Source of the DNA: Crossiella sp. CA-258035
GTDB taxonomy: Bacteria > Actinomycetota > Actinomycetes > Mycobacteriales > Pseudonocardiaceae
Direction: 5' to 3'
Length of the DNA stretch: 64,000 nt
Assembly (NCBI RefSeq): GCF_030064675.1
Contig: NZ_CP116413.1
Span: forward strand, 2,636,001 to 2,700,000
Each line of letters opens with the position of its first letter. Within the stretch, counting starts at the first letter, position 1. Of this stretch, positions 10,435 to 18,673 are shown in pieces. The translations under genes and the position numbers were made by a program. The notes beneath the pieces were generated by a model, which did not search any database, was not told the origin of the DNA, and was given only the letters and a program-made list of their open reading frames with translations.

Positions 10435-11442
10435 GTGGTCTCGGCTGGTCGCGTCACCCGCAGTGCGGGGCTGGTCGTGGCTGTGGGCTTGCTGGTGCTG
10501 GTGTGCCTGCTCAGCATCGCCGTCGGCGCCAGGAGCATTCCGCTGCCCGAGGTCTGGCAGGCGCTCTGGACCCGGGACGGCTCCACCGAGTCCCTGGTCA
10601 TCCACGACCTGCGCATCCCGCGCACCCTGATCGGCCTCGGCGTCGGCGCCGCGCTGGGGCTGGCCGGCGCGCTCATGCAGGCGCTGACCCGCAACCCGCT
10701 CGCCGATCCCGGCCTGCTGGGGGTCAACCTCGGGGCCTCGGCGGCCGTGGTGATCGGGATCGGCTGGTTCGGGGTGGGCAGCGCCGCCGGGTATGTCTGG
10801 TTCGCCTTCGCTGGGGCGGCGGTGGCCTCGGTGCTGGTGTTCCTGCTCGGATCGGCGGGGCGGCGGGCGGCGACGCCGGAGCGGCTGGTGCTCTCCGGGG
10901 TGGCCATCAGCGCGGTGCTCAGCGCGTTCATCTCCACGCTGATCCTGTTGGACAGCAAGACTTTCGACCAGTTCCGCTACTGGGTGGTGGGCGCGCTCGC
11001 CGGGCGCAAGATGGAGACCGTCTACGAGCTGGCTCCTTTCCTGTTGGTCGGGATCGTGCTCGCGCTGCTGCTCTCCCGCGCGCTGAACGCGGTCGCGCTG
11101 GGCGAGGAAGCGGGACGGGCGCTGGGAGCCAACGTCGGGCGGACCCGGTTCCTCGGCGCCATCGCGGTGACCCTGCTGTGCGGGGCGGCCACCGCGGCTG
11201 CCGGGCCGATCGGGTTCGTCGGGCTGGCCGTGCCGCACATGGTGCGCGGGTTCACCGGACCCGACCAGCGCTGGCTGCTGCCCTACTCCACGATCCTCGC
11301 GCCCGTGCTGCTGCTCTCCGCCGACATCCTTGGCCGGGTGCTGATCGCGCCGGGCGAACTGGAGGTCGGCGTGGTGACCGCCTTCCTCGGCGCGCCCGTG
11401 TTCATCCTGCTGGTGCGGCGCCGGAAGCTGGTGGCGGCATGA
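10435..11442 (+). CDS. Ferric-siderophore ABC transporter permease (FecCD/FepD family)
   Basis: A 335-residue polytopic membrane protein of the BtuC/FecCD family, half of the channel importing the ferric siderophore across the cytoplasmic membrane. The GTG at 10435 follows GGAGGGGG by about six bases; an ATG at 10416 is in another frame. Seen: hydrophobic N-terminal helix, LRIPRTLIGLGVGAALGLAG, the loop LTRNPLADPGLLGVN (family signature RNPLADPxxLG), GPIGFVGLAVPHMVR that contacts the ATPase, and a hydrophobic C-terminus. It overlaps the next gene by an ATGA tetramer and is probably translationally coupled to it. The iron box lies just upstream. Confidence 0.93.
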   Translation: MVSAGRVTRSAGLVVAVGLLVLVCLLSIAVGARSIPLPEVWQALWTRDGSTESLVIHDLRIPRTLIGLGVGAALGLAGALMQALTRNPLADPGLLGVNLGASAAVVIGIGWFGVGSAAGYVWFAFAGAAVASVLVFLLGSAGRRAATPERLVLSGVAISAVLSAFISTLILLDSKTFDQFRYWVVGALAGRKMETVYELAPFLLVGIVLALLLSRALNAVALGEEAGRALGANVGRTRFLGAIAVTLLCGAATAAAGPIGFVGLAVPHMVRGFTGPDQRWLLPYSTILAPVLLLSADILGRVLIAPGELEVGVVTAFLGAPVFILLVRRRKLVAA

Positions 11443-12491
11443 CCCAGCTGGCCACCCGCCCCCGCCCGCGCCGGGTGCTGCGCAGCCGCGGCGGCTCCGT
11501 CTCGCTCCGGCTGCACGCGCGCAGCACCGCGGCCACCATCGGCCTGGTGCTGGCCATCGCGGTGATCGGCGTGCTCACGCTGACCATCGGCGAGTACGAG
11601 CTGACCGTCAGCCAGGTGCTCTCCGCGCTCGCCGGGGAGGGCGGCCGGGCCGCGCAGTACGTGATCACCGAGTTCCGGCTGCCGCGCTGGCTGACCGGCC
11701 TGCTGGTCGGCGCGGCGCTCGCGGTCAGTGGCGCGATCATGCAGAACCTGGCCCGCAACCCCTTGGGCAGCCCCGACTTCATCGGCTTCACCACCGGCGC
11801 GGCCACCGGCGGCATCCTGATGGTGCTGGCCGGGGCGGGCGCGGCGCAGCTGGCCTTCGGCGCGATCGCGGGCGGGGTGCTCACCGCGCTGGCCATGTAC
11901 CTGCTGGCCTTCACCAAGGGCGTGCACGGCTCCCGGCTGGTGCTGGTCGGCGTCGGCGTCAACGCGATCCTGATCGCGGTCAACTCCTACCTGATCAGCC
12001 GCGCCAGCCTGCGCGACGCCACCGCCGCGCAAGCCTGGCTCACCGGCAGCCTCAACTCCCGGGGCTGGGAGCACGTGCTGCCGGTGACGGTCGCGCTGGC
12101 CCTGCTGCTGCCGGTCGCCTTCGCCTACGGCCGCAGGCTTTCCCTGCTGGAGATGGGCGACGAGGCGGCCAGCGCGCTCGGCGTGCCGGTGCAGCGCAGC
12201 CGGGCCATCCTCATGATCACCAGCGTCGCGCTGGCCGGGGTCGCGGTCGCCTCGGCCGGGCCGATCGGGTTCGTGGCGCTGATGGCGCCGCAGCTGACCC
12301 GGCGGCTCACCAAGGCCGCCTCCGCGGTATTGCTGCCGACCGCGCTGATGGGCGCGTTCGTGGTCTCCCTCAGCGACTTCGCGGCGCAACGGTTCTTCTC
12401 CCCGGTGGCGGTGCCGGTCGGGGTCATGACGGCGGCGGTCGGCGGGGTCTACCTCGCCTGGCTGCTGGCCACCGAATGGCGAGGAAGGTAG
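11439..12491 (+). CDS. Ferric-siderophore ABC transporter permease (FecCD/FepG family)
   Basis: Second FecCD permease subunit, 350 residues, pairing with the preceding protein. The ATG at 11439 overlaps the previous stop. Family signatures: FRLPRWLTGLLVGAALAVSG, NLARNPLGSPDFIGFTTGAA, and GPIGFVALMAPQLTRRL at the ATPase contact. About nine to ten hydrophobic segments follow a basic N-terminus. The ATPase gene starts eight bases after the stop. The frame stays open far upstream across the FepD-like gene, but that is a high-GC artefact, not a fusion. Confidence 0.93.
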   Translation: MTQLATRPRPRRVLRSRGGSVSLRLHARSTAATIGLVLAIAVIGVLTLTIGEYELTVSQVLSALAGEGGRAAQYVITEFRLPRWLTGLLVGAALAVSGAIMQNLARNPLGSPDFIGFTTGAATGGILMVLAGAGAAQLAFGAIAGGVLTALAMYLLAFTKGVHGSRLVLVGVGVNAILIAVNSYLISRASLRDATAAQAWLTGSLNSRGWEHVLPVTVALALLLPVAFAYGRRLSLLEMGDEAASALGVPVQRSRAILMITSVALAGVAVASAGPIGFVALMAPQLTRRLTKAASAVLLPTALMGAFVVSLSDFAAQRFFSPVAVPVGVMTAAVGGVYLAWLLATEWRGR

Positions 12492-12499
12492 ATCGGACC

Positions 12500-13330
12500 A
12501 TGGCTGTGGAACGCCCCGAACCCCGGCTGCACGCCGAGGACCTCACCCTGGCCTACGAGGCCCGGATCGTGGCCGAGGGACTCGGCGTGCGCATCCCGGA
12601 CGGGTCCTTCACCGTGATCGTCGGCCCGAACGCCTGCGGCAAGTCCACCTTGCTCAAGGCGCTGTCCCGGATCCTCAAGCCCAAGGCCGGATCCGTGCTG
12701 CTCGACGGCGCCGCGATCTCCTCCTACCCGGCCAAGGAGGTGGCGCGGCGGCTCGGCCTGCTGCCGCAGACCTCCATCGCGCCCAACGGGATCACCGTGG
12801 CCGACCTGGTCGCCCGCGGCCGCTACCCGCACCAGCGGCTGCTGCGCCAGTGGTCGCCGGAGGACGAGCTCGCGGTGTCCGAGGCACTGCGGCTGACCGG
12901 GGTGGACGAGCTGGCCGAGCGGTTCGTGGACGAGCTCTCCGGCGGGCAGCGGCAGCGGGTCTGGCTGGCCATGGTGCTGGCCCAGCAGACGCCGATCCTG
13001 CTGCTGGACGAGCCGACCACGTTCCTGGACATCGCGCACCAGGTCGAGGTGCTGGACCTGTGCGCGGACCTGCACGAGGACCGGGGGCACACCCTGGTCG
13101 CGGTGCTGCACGACCTCAACCACGCCTGCCGCTACGCCACCCACCTGATCGCCATGCGCGGCGGCCGGATCGTGGCCCAGGGCGACCCCAGGGAGATCGT
13201 CACCGCCGAGCTGGTGCGGGAGGTCTTCGGCCTGGCCTGCCGGGTCATCCCGTGCCCGGAGACCGGCACCCCGCTGGTGGTGCCCGCCCGCCGGGTCCGC
13301 GAGCAGACCCCGGTCACCGCCGTCGGCTGA
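12500..13330 (+). CDS. Ferric-siderophore ABC transporter ATPase (FepC family)
   Basis: A 276-residue cytoplasmic ATPase powering the FepD/FepG-like channel. The ATG at 12500 follows GAGGAAGG. Seen: Walker A GPNACGKST (about residues 41-49, the Ala-Cys variant usual in FepC), the Q-loop region LLPQTSI, ABC signature LSGGQRQR, Walker B ILLLDEPTTFLD and the switch His in VLHDLNHA. It closes the three-gene import operon. No FepB-type binding protein follows; the next gene encodes a peptide-type binding lipoprotein. Confidence 0.95.
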   Translation: MAVERPEPRLHAEDLTLAYEARIVAEGLGVRIPDGSFTVIVGPNACGKSTLLKALSRILKPKAGSVLLDGAAISSYPAKEVARRLGLLPQTSIAPNGITVADLVARGRYPHQRLLRQWSPEDELAVSEALRLTGVDELAERFVDELSGGQRQRVWLAMVLAQQTPILLLDEPTTFLDIAHQVEVLDLCADLHEDRGHTLVAVLHDLNHACRYATHLIAMRGGRIVAQGDPREIVTAELVREVFGLACRVIPCPETGTPLVVPARRVREQTPVTAVG

Positions 13331-13432
13331 TCCAGTGTGGACGGTGGGTCATTTGGGGCCCAAGGATTCGGTCCCAAAGACCACAGTGCCAAGCCTTGCC
13401 GCGCGGGCAGCGGTTTTGTCAGCATCGGCACC

Positions 13433-14773
13433 ATGACCCGCCGCCCGGCCGCCGCGCTCCTGCTCGCGGGCGCGCTGCTGGCCGGGTGCGGCGCGGACCG
13501 GCCCGGACTGGTGCAGCTGCGCTACAGCGCGGAAACCCCGGCCGCGGCGGCCGGGATCGCCGGATTCACCTGGGCCGTGCCGCGCGAACCGCGTTCGCTG
13601 GACTGGCCGCACGGCGGCGAGGTGCCTGAGGACACCGTCACCGCGAACCTGTGCGAGCCGCTGGCCGCCCTCGCCGCCGAGGTCGGCACCCCGGAGCCGC
13701 TGACCCACGTCTACCGGCTGCGCCCCGGCGTCCGCCTGCACGACGGCACCACGCTGACCGCCGCGGACGCGGTGGCCAGCCTGCGCCGTTCGGCCGACCG
13801 GGCCTCCGGCGGCAGGCTGTCCCGCGGCTTCGACAAGGTCGCCAGCATCACCGAGACCGGCCCGCTGGAGGTCACCCTCCGGCTGCGCGCCCCCGACCCG
13901 CTGCTGAGCCGCACCCTGGCCGGGCGCGCCGGCACGGTGACCAGCCGCGAACACCTCGCCGCCGGATCACCGTCCACTTCGGACGGTTGCAGTGGACCGT
14001 TCCGGCTCGCCGAGTGGGCGCCCGGCTCGCACATCCTGCTGACCCGCTTCGACGGCTACTGGAACCCGGCGGCCCGCGCGCTGGCCGGTGCCGTCCGGTT
14101 CACCTTCGCCAGCGGTCCGGCGCTGGTCAACGGCCTGCTGGACGCCTCGATCGAGGGCAGCTACCTGGACAGTCCCACCGCCGTGGTCCGGCTCAGCCGC
14201 AGCCCCGGCGGCCGGGTCCACTTCGGTCACGGCAACGCCGTCGCCGCACTGGACCCGGTGCCCGGCGGCGCGCTGGACAACCCGCGCCGCCGCCGCGCGC
14301 TGGCCCTGGCACTGGACCGCGAGGCCATCGCCCGCGAGGGGTTCGCCGGACTGGCCCAGCCCGCCGACCCACCGGTGCCCGAGGGCGGCGGCACCATCCT
14401 GGCCGCGGGGCCCAGCCCCCGGCTGCCGCTGACCGTGCTGGACGAGGCCCGCCGGCTCATCGCCGGGACCGAGCCGCTCGGCCAGGACCTGGTGATCCAG
14501 GGCGGCGGGGGAGTGGAGGCGGTCGCGATCGCGGCCGAGGTGCTCGCCGCCTGCGTGCGCATCGGCCTGCCCGCCCGCATTGGTTCGGACCAGCCGGACC
14601 TGGCGCTGGTCAGCGGCGCGCCCACGCCCGCCGATCCGGCCTGGACCAGGTGGATCCCGCTGGTCCGGCTGCCGAACACGCTGTACCTGAACCACCGCAT
14701 CACTGGGGCGCCCACCGGTGCGGGGTACCTCGACCAGGCCTGGGCGGCCCGGATCGGCCGCAGCGGGAACTGA
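13433..14773 (+). CDS. ABC substrate-binding lipoprotein, SBP_bac_5 (peptide/OppA) family
   Basis: A 446-residue extracellular binding lipoprotein. The ATG at 13433 opens a short signal with lipobox LLAGC, so the mature Cys is about residue 18. Family 5 features: PREPRSLDW near the N-terminus, the LRPGVRLHDGTTLTAADAV element (typically FHDG..ltAeDV), and RRRALALALDREAIA. Members usually bind peptides or nickel and are about 500 residues or more, so this one is short. It sits 102 bases after the ATPase of a FecCD-type importer that has no cognate binding protein here, so it may deliver the peptidic siderophore; that is inference. It could instead be independent, as no dipeptide permease is adjacent. 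Confidence 0.85.
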   Translation: MTRRPAAALLLAGALLAGCGADRPGLVQLRYSAETPAAAAGIAGFTWAVPREPRSLDWPHGGEVPEDTVTANLCEPLAALAAEVGTPEPLTHVYRLRPGVRLHDGTTLTAADAVASLRRSADRASGGRLSRGFDKVASITETGPLEVTLRLRAPDPLLSRTLAGRAGTVTSREHLAAGSPSTSDGCSGPFRLAEWAPGSHILLTRFDGYWNPAARALAGAVRFTFASGPALVNGLLDASIEGSYLDSPTAVVRLSRSPGGRVHFGHGNAVAALDPVPGGALDNPRRRRALALALDREAIAREGFAGLAQPADPPVPEGGGTILAAGPSPRLPLTVLDEARRLIAGTEPLGQDLVIQGGGGVEAVAIAAEVLAACVRIGLPARIGSDQPDLALVSGAPTPADPAWTRWIPLVRLPNTLYLNHRITGAPTGAGYLDQAWAARIGRSGN

Positions 14774-14780
14774 GTGCGGG

Positions 14781-15158
14781 TCAGTGCAACGCGGCCCGCA
14801 CGTCGTCGAACAGTTCGAAGGTGCGGAGCAGCCCGGTGGCGGCCAGCGGCCGGGTGACCGAGCGGGCGGTGGAGACCAGACGTAGCTTCACCGAGCCGGC
14901 CGTGGCGGCGCGTTCGAACTCCACCAGCGCGGCGAGTCCGCACGAGGCGAGGAAGGACACTCCGCTAAGGTCGAGGACCAGTAGCTTCGGCGCGGTGGCT
15001 AGTTGTTCGTCCAGCGCGGCACGCAGACTGTCCACAGTCAGCAGGTCGACCTCGCCCACCGCGGTGAGCACCACCGCAGCACCCGTGGTGCGCGAGGACA
15101 GCCGCAACATCTGCTGGCTGTCCTGCGGCTCGCCGGGTTCGTGCGTAGCTGGAATCAC
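14781..15158 (-). CDS. STAS-domain anti-sigma factor antagonist
   Basis: A 125-residue single STAS domain (SpoIIAA/RsbV type). Seen: the beta-strand VLTAVGEVDLLTVDSL near the N-terminus and LVLDLSGVSFLASCGLAAL, where the Ser of FLASCGL is the expected phosphorylation site. Such proteins bind an anti-sigma kinase when unphosphorylated, freeing a sigma factor, and are reset by PP2C phosphatases; a PP2C-like gene lies at 17307. A GTG at 15158 was chosen; a TTG at 15194 is also in frame and neither has a strong ribosome site. It converges with the binding-protein gene, with eight bases between stops. Confidence 0.85.
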   Translation of the reverse strand: MIPATHEPGEPQDSQQMLRLSSRTTGAAVVLTAVGEVDLLTVDSLRAALDEQLATAPKLLVLDLSGVSFLASCGLAALVEFERAATAGSVKLRLVSTARSVTRPLAATGLLRTFELFDDVRAALH

Positions 15159-15174
15159 CCGCTCACCGTAACCC

Positions 15175-15765
15175 CTATGTTTGCTGAGCGACAACTAATG
15201 CGCGTCCGTTGAGCGACGTGTCCTCGATCGCCCGGACATAACAGTCAGCCACCTCAGCGGCGGGCACCCCCCGATCCGCCACTCCCAGCGTCTCCCGGAC
15301 CCATCCCGGCGCGACCAGGTTGACCCGCAACCCACGCGGCAGTTCCGCCGCGGCCGCCGCCACGAACCCGGCCAGCCCCGCGTTGATCAACGCGCCGAAA
15401 CTGGCCCCTGGCAACGGTTCGGTGAACGTGCCGCCGGTCAACGTGACCGACCCGCCGTCCCGCAACCGGGGGATCGCGGCGCGCAGCAACCGCACCTGCC
15501 CGAGCAGTTTCCCCTCCAGCCCAGTGGTGAACTCCGCCTCGTCACCTTCGTGCACCAGGGTCAGCCCGCCGCTGGCCGCACAGCACACCACCGCGTCCAG
15601 CTCCGCCACTCCATCGAGCAACGCCACCACCGACTCCGCCCGCGTCAGATCCACCACAGGTTCACTCGACCGGGAAGCCCCCACCACTGAATGCCCCCGC
15701 GCCCGCAAGGCCCGCACCACCGCCGTCCCGATGGTCCCGGACGCCCCCACCACCAACACCTTCAC
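15175..15765 (-). CDS. Short-chain dehydrogenase-like protein lacking the Tyr-Lys pair
   Basis: A 196-residue Rossmann protein with the dinucleotide motif VVGASGTIG at the extreme N-terminus, an Asp/Thr-containing second strand (VDLTRAE), CCAASGG in place of NNAG, and the C-terminal LRVNLVAPGWVRETL. At the catalytic YxxxK position the sequence is GALINAGLAG, so Tyr and Lys are replaced by Gly and Asn; classical SDR oxidoreduction is not expected. It is short for the family (about 250). The GTG at 15765 overlaps a TGA ending a short upstream open tail. A MmyB-type regulator diverges 97 bases away and may control it. Confidence 0.8.
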   Translation of the reverse strand: MKVLVVGASGTIGTAVVRALRARGHSVVGASRSSEPVVDLTRAESVVALLDGVAELDAVVCCAASGGLTLVHEGDEAEFTTGLEGKLLGQVRLLRAAIPRLRDGGSVTLTGGTFTEPLPGASFGALINAGLAGFVAAAAAELPRGLRVNLVAPGWVRETLGVADRGVPAAEVADCYVRAIEDTSLNGRALVVAQQT

Positions 15766-15862
15766 CAGACCTCCAGCACCGACTCGCCGAACAACACGTC
15801 CTCGATCGTGGCCGCCGACGGGTGGGCGTGCCTGCCCCTGTCAGGTGCAGGATGCTGAAGGC

Positions 15863-16723
15863 ATGGACACGGTGCTGGGCGAGTTCCTGCGGTCACGCCG
15901 GGCGCGGCTGACGCCGGCCGCCGCCGGGCTCACCGACTACGGTGACCGGCGGCGCGTGCCGGGCTTGCGCCGCGAGGAACTGGCCCAGCTGGCCGGGGTG
16001 AGCGTCGGCTACTACACCCGCCTGGAACAGGGCCTGAACCACAACGCCTCCGAGTCGGTGCTGGACGCGCTGGCCGCCGCGCTGCGCCTGGACGCCGACG
16101 AACGCGCCCACCTGCACACCCTGGCCCGCCCCAGGCCCAAGGCCGGCCGCAGGCGCGGCCCGGAACACCTCCAGCCCCACCTGCGCAGCCTGGTGAGCAC
16201 AGTCAACCTGCCCGCGCTGATCCTGGGCCGGCACACCCACGTGCTGGCCTGGAACCCGCTGGCGCACACCCTGCTGGCCGACCACCTGGACTTCCACGCC
16301 CCCGAGGACCCGGCCACCCGCCCCAACTGGGCCAGGCTGTTCTTCCTGGACCCGCGCGTGCGCGAGGTGTTCGGCGACTGGGCGGACAAGGCTGAGGACA
16401 CGGTGGCCGACCTACGGCAGATCGCCGGGCGGGACCGCGGCGACCCCGGACTGGCCAGGCTGGTCGGCGAGCTGACCCGGTGCAGTCCCGAGTTCGCCGC
16501 GCTGTGGTCCGGCCATCCGGTGCGCGGCTGCGCCAGCCACACCAGGGAGTACCGGCACCCGCGGGTCGGCTCGCTAGTCCTGGCCGACGACCTGCTGACC
16601 CTGCCGGACACCGACGGTCAGCGGCTGGTGCTCTTCCACGCCGAGCCCGGGTCTGCCTCGGCGGCCGCGCTGGCGCTGCTCAGCGGCACTGCCCGGCACG
16701 CCGGGGAGGTGCTTGCGATATGA
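15863..16723 (+). CDS. Helix-turn-helix transcriptional regulator, MmyB-type
   Basis: A 286-residue regulator. N-terminal Xre-like HTH (about residues 1-85) with the characteristic RRVPGLRREELAQLAGVSVG and YYTRLEQG; C-terminal ligand-binding domain of the MmyB type (about 105-280) with LGRHTHVLAWNPLA, the NWARLFFLDP element and a closing LLLF-like segment. MmyB-type domains are thought to bind small ligands such as fatty acids. The ATG at 15863 is just after GCTGAAGGC. These regulators usually control a divergent oxidoreductase, which fits the SDR-like gene on the other strand. Confidence 0.9.
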   Translation: MDTVLGEFLRSRRARLTPAAAGLTDYGDRRRVPGLRREELAQLAGVSVGYYTRLEQGLNHNASESVLDALAAALRLDADERAHLHTLARPRPKAGRRRGPEHLQPHLRSLVSTVNLPALILGRHTHVLAWNPLAHTLLADHLDFHAPEDPATRPNWARLFFLDPRVREVFGDWADKAEDTVADLRQIAGRDRGDPGLARLVGELTRCSPEFAALWSGHPVRGCASHTREYRHPRVGSLVLADDLLTLPDTDGQRLVLFHAEPGSASAAALALLSGTARHAGEVLAI

Positions 16724-16804
16724 CAAATGCTTAAGGTTAGAATCCTTGCCTCATGGCAAAGACCTGGCTGGGTTGGCTCGCGGAGGGTGGGAATGCGATG
16801 GCTG

Positions 16805-17308
16805 CTAGGCCGTGTCCTCCTGCCGCGCTTCCAGCCCGCCGGATGCCGCGTGGAAGCTGGCGAGCCCGTTCAGCAGCGCGGTCTGCTCAGCCGAGCTCAT
16901 GCTGCCCAGCACCCGTCCCAGCTCGGCCTGTCGCGCGCCCCGCAGCTGCTCCAGCAGCCGGGAACCGTCCTTGGTGAGTTCCAGCGACACCTCTCGCCGA
17001 TCCGCCAGGTTCGATCGCCGCGCCAGCAGCCCCGCGGCCTGGAGCCGGTCGCACAACCGGCTCGCCGAGGACGGGATCGCGCCGAGCTCCTCGGCCAGCT
17101 TGCCCAGCGTGATCGACTGGTGCCGCTCGACGACGACCAGCGCGCCCAGCTGCGAGGCCGATACCTTCGGGTGGACGCTCTCCGCGGCACGCCCCCACAC
17201 GATGACCAGTGTTTCCGCCGCAGCCTCCACCGCGGCCGCAAGCTCGGCCGGATGGTGACTGTGGTTCCGAACCAGGGCAGTACTCCACTCAGGCAGGTGT
17301 CGTGACAT
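16805..17308 (-). CDS. MarR-family transcriptional regulator
   Basis: A 167-residue winged-helix regulator. Seen: HTH segment LGKLAEELGAIPSSASRLCD, the wing with ADRREVSLELTKDG (DxR motif of MarR wings), and amphipathic N- and C-terminal helices for dimerisation. The ATG at 17308 overlaps the ATG of the phosphatase gene on the other strand (palindrome CATG at 17306-17309); longer in-frame starts exist but would run into the phosphatase gene. The overlap suggests a shared promoter zone, or that one start lies further inside. Its 3' end faces the MmyB-type gene. Confidence 0.88.
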   Translation of the reverse strand: MSRHLPEWSTALVRNHSHHPAELAAAVEAAAETLVIVWGRAAESVHPKVSASQLGALVVVERHQSITLGKLAEELGAIPSSASRLCDRLQAAGLLARRSNLADRREVSLELTKDGSRLLEQLRGARQAELGRVLGSMSSAEQTALLNGLASFHAASGGLEARQEDTA

Positions 17309-18458
17309 GCGAACCAACCGTCTCGCCTTCGCTGAGCGTGCCATGCTCTGCGCCCCGGCGCACGATCTGGGTGATGTCCTGGCAGACATTCTCCACACTG
17401 AGTATGGAGCCAGCAGCACTGAGGTGTTCCTCGCCGACTACCGGATGCTCGCCCTACAGCCGCTGCGCGCGGAGAACCCGGCCCCGATGGCCATCGCGGG
17501 CACCCCGGCCGGCCTGGCCTTCGGCGGCCAGGAGCCGGTGCGCCGCACCGAGGGCGCCGAGGAGGCCTGGTACCTGCCGATGACGGTGCGTGGCGACCGC
17601 TTCGGCGTGCTGCGGGTCACCTTCGCCGACCCGTCCGACGACAACACCGCCGAGGAGCTGACCGACCTGGCGCACGCCGCGGCCCAGGCCTTCCAGGTCG
17701 CCGAGGCCGCCACCGACCGCTTCCGCCTGGCCCGCCGAGCCGAACGCCTGACCCTGGCCGCCGAGATCCAGTGGCAGCTCCTCCCCGGCCGGGGCCTGGA
17801 CCGCGAGGAGTTCAGCCTGGCAGGCCAGCTCGAACCGGCCTACGCCGTCCGCGGCGACAACTTCGACTGGACCGCCGACGCCGACGCCCTGACCATCGCC
17901 GTCACCAACGGCATGGGCGAAAGCGTCGACGCAGCGCTGCTGACCAGCCTGGCCATCAACGCCCTGCGCAACGCCAGAAGAGCAGGCGTCAGCCTCCCCG
18001 ACCAGGCGGCCCTGGCCGACCAGGCCATCTGGTCCCAGTACGGCGGCCGCCAGCACGTCTCCACCCTGCTGCTCCGCCTGGACATCGCCGACGGCCGGGT
18101 CACCGCCATCGACGCGGGCTCCCCGAGGATCTGGCGCCTCCGCGAAGGCGAGGTCGAACCGGTCCACCTGGAGCCGCAACTCCCGCTGGGCATGTTCGAC
18201 AGCACCGTCTACATCGAACAGGAGTTCAACGTCCGCCCCGGCGACCGCCTGTTCCTGCTCAGCGACGGCATCTTCGAGTCCATCTACGAAGGCCGCCGCT
18301 ACGCCGACAACCTGGAACGCATGCTCCGCGCCACCGCCAGCCTCCCCCCAGGCGAGGCGATCCGGGCGCTGCTGCACGACCTGCGCGCCTTTTGCCAGGA
18401 CCAGTACCTGGACGACGACGCGGTGGGTGTGTGCCTGGACTGGACGGGGAAGGGCTAG
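17307..18458 (+). CDS. PP2C/SpoIIE-like protein phosphatase with altered metal site
   Basis: A 383-residue protein: N-terminal GAF-like region (about 1-140), then a SpoIIE-type PP2C domain (about 160-380). Metal-site motifs: RGDNFDW (first Asp kept), TNGMGES where GDVxGHG is usual (Asp replaced by Asn), SDGIFES (Asp kept) and DDDAVGVCLDW at the end. Asn at the second site may weaken catalysis, though I recall actinobacterial paralogs with the same TNGMGE motif. Family members dephosphorylate anti-anti-sigma proteins; the STAS protein at 14781 is a candidate partner. The start ATG overlaps the MarR start and only a weak AGGCAGG lies upstream. Copy 2 of the composite repeat follows. Confidence 0.82.
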   Translation: MRTNRLAFAERAMLCAPAHDLGDVLADILHTEYGASSTEVFLADYRMLALQPLRAENPAPMAIAGTPAGLAFGGQEPVRRTEGAEEAWYLPMTVRGDRFGVLRVTFADPSDDNTAEELTDLAHAAAQAFQVAEAATDRFRLARRAERLTLAAEIQWQLLPGRGLDREEFSLAGQLEPAYAVRGDNFDWTADADALTIAVTNGMGESVDAALLTSLAINALRNARRAGVSLPDQAALADQAIWSQYGGRQHVSTLLLRLDIADGRVTAIDAGSPRIWRLREGEVEPVHLEPQLPLGMFDSTVYIEQEFNVRPGDRLFLLSDGIFESIYEGRRYADNLERMLRATASLPPGEAIRALLHDLRAFCQDQYLDDDAVGVCLDWTGKG

Positions 18459-18547
18459 CGACCCGGGGCGAAGCGAAGCCCGCGCACCGACGGTCGGGGC
18501 GGCGGTCGAGCACCGGCGGTCGGGTTGGTGACTGAGGATGAGTGAAC

Positions 18548-18673
18548 GGGGTTGCGACCAGGGACGAGCGGTCGGGGTTGCGACCAGGGACGAGTGGCCG
18601 GGGTTCGCGACCAAGGACCAGCGGTCGAGGTTCGCGACCAAGGACCGGGGCTCGCGACAAGGAACCAGCGACG
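18548..18673. repeat. Tandem ~26-bp repeat array at left flank of composite repeat copy 2
   Basis: About 4.7 degenerate units of 25-27 bp with the core GCGACCAGGGACGAGCGGTC, starting near 18548, 18575, 18601, 18628 and 18649. The same unit occurs about 1.7 times at the left flank of copy 1 (about 9655-9695), so copy number differs between the elements. No coding function is likely. Confidence 0.75.

Noticed and set aside
10416-12491. Possible FepD-FepG fusion in the frame of the second permease
   Set aside because: The upstream part has no membrane character and lies over the well-supported FepD-like gene; the ATGA overlap marks the real start.
16727-16750. Iron-box-like TTAAGGTTAGAATCCTTGCC
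   Set aside because: Poor match outside the left half and it lies between two converging genes, so no promoter to control.
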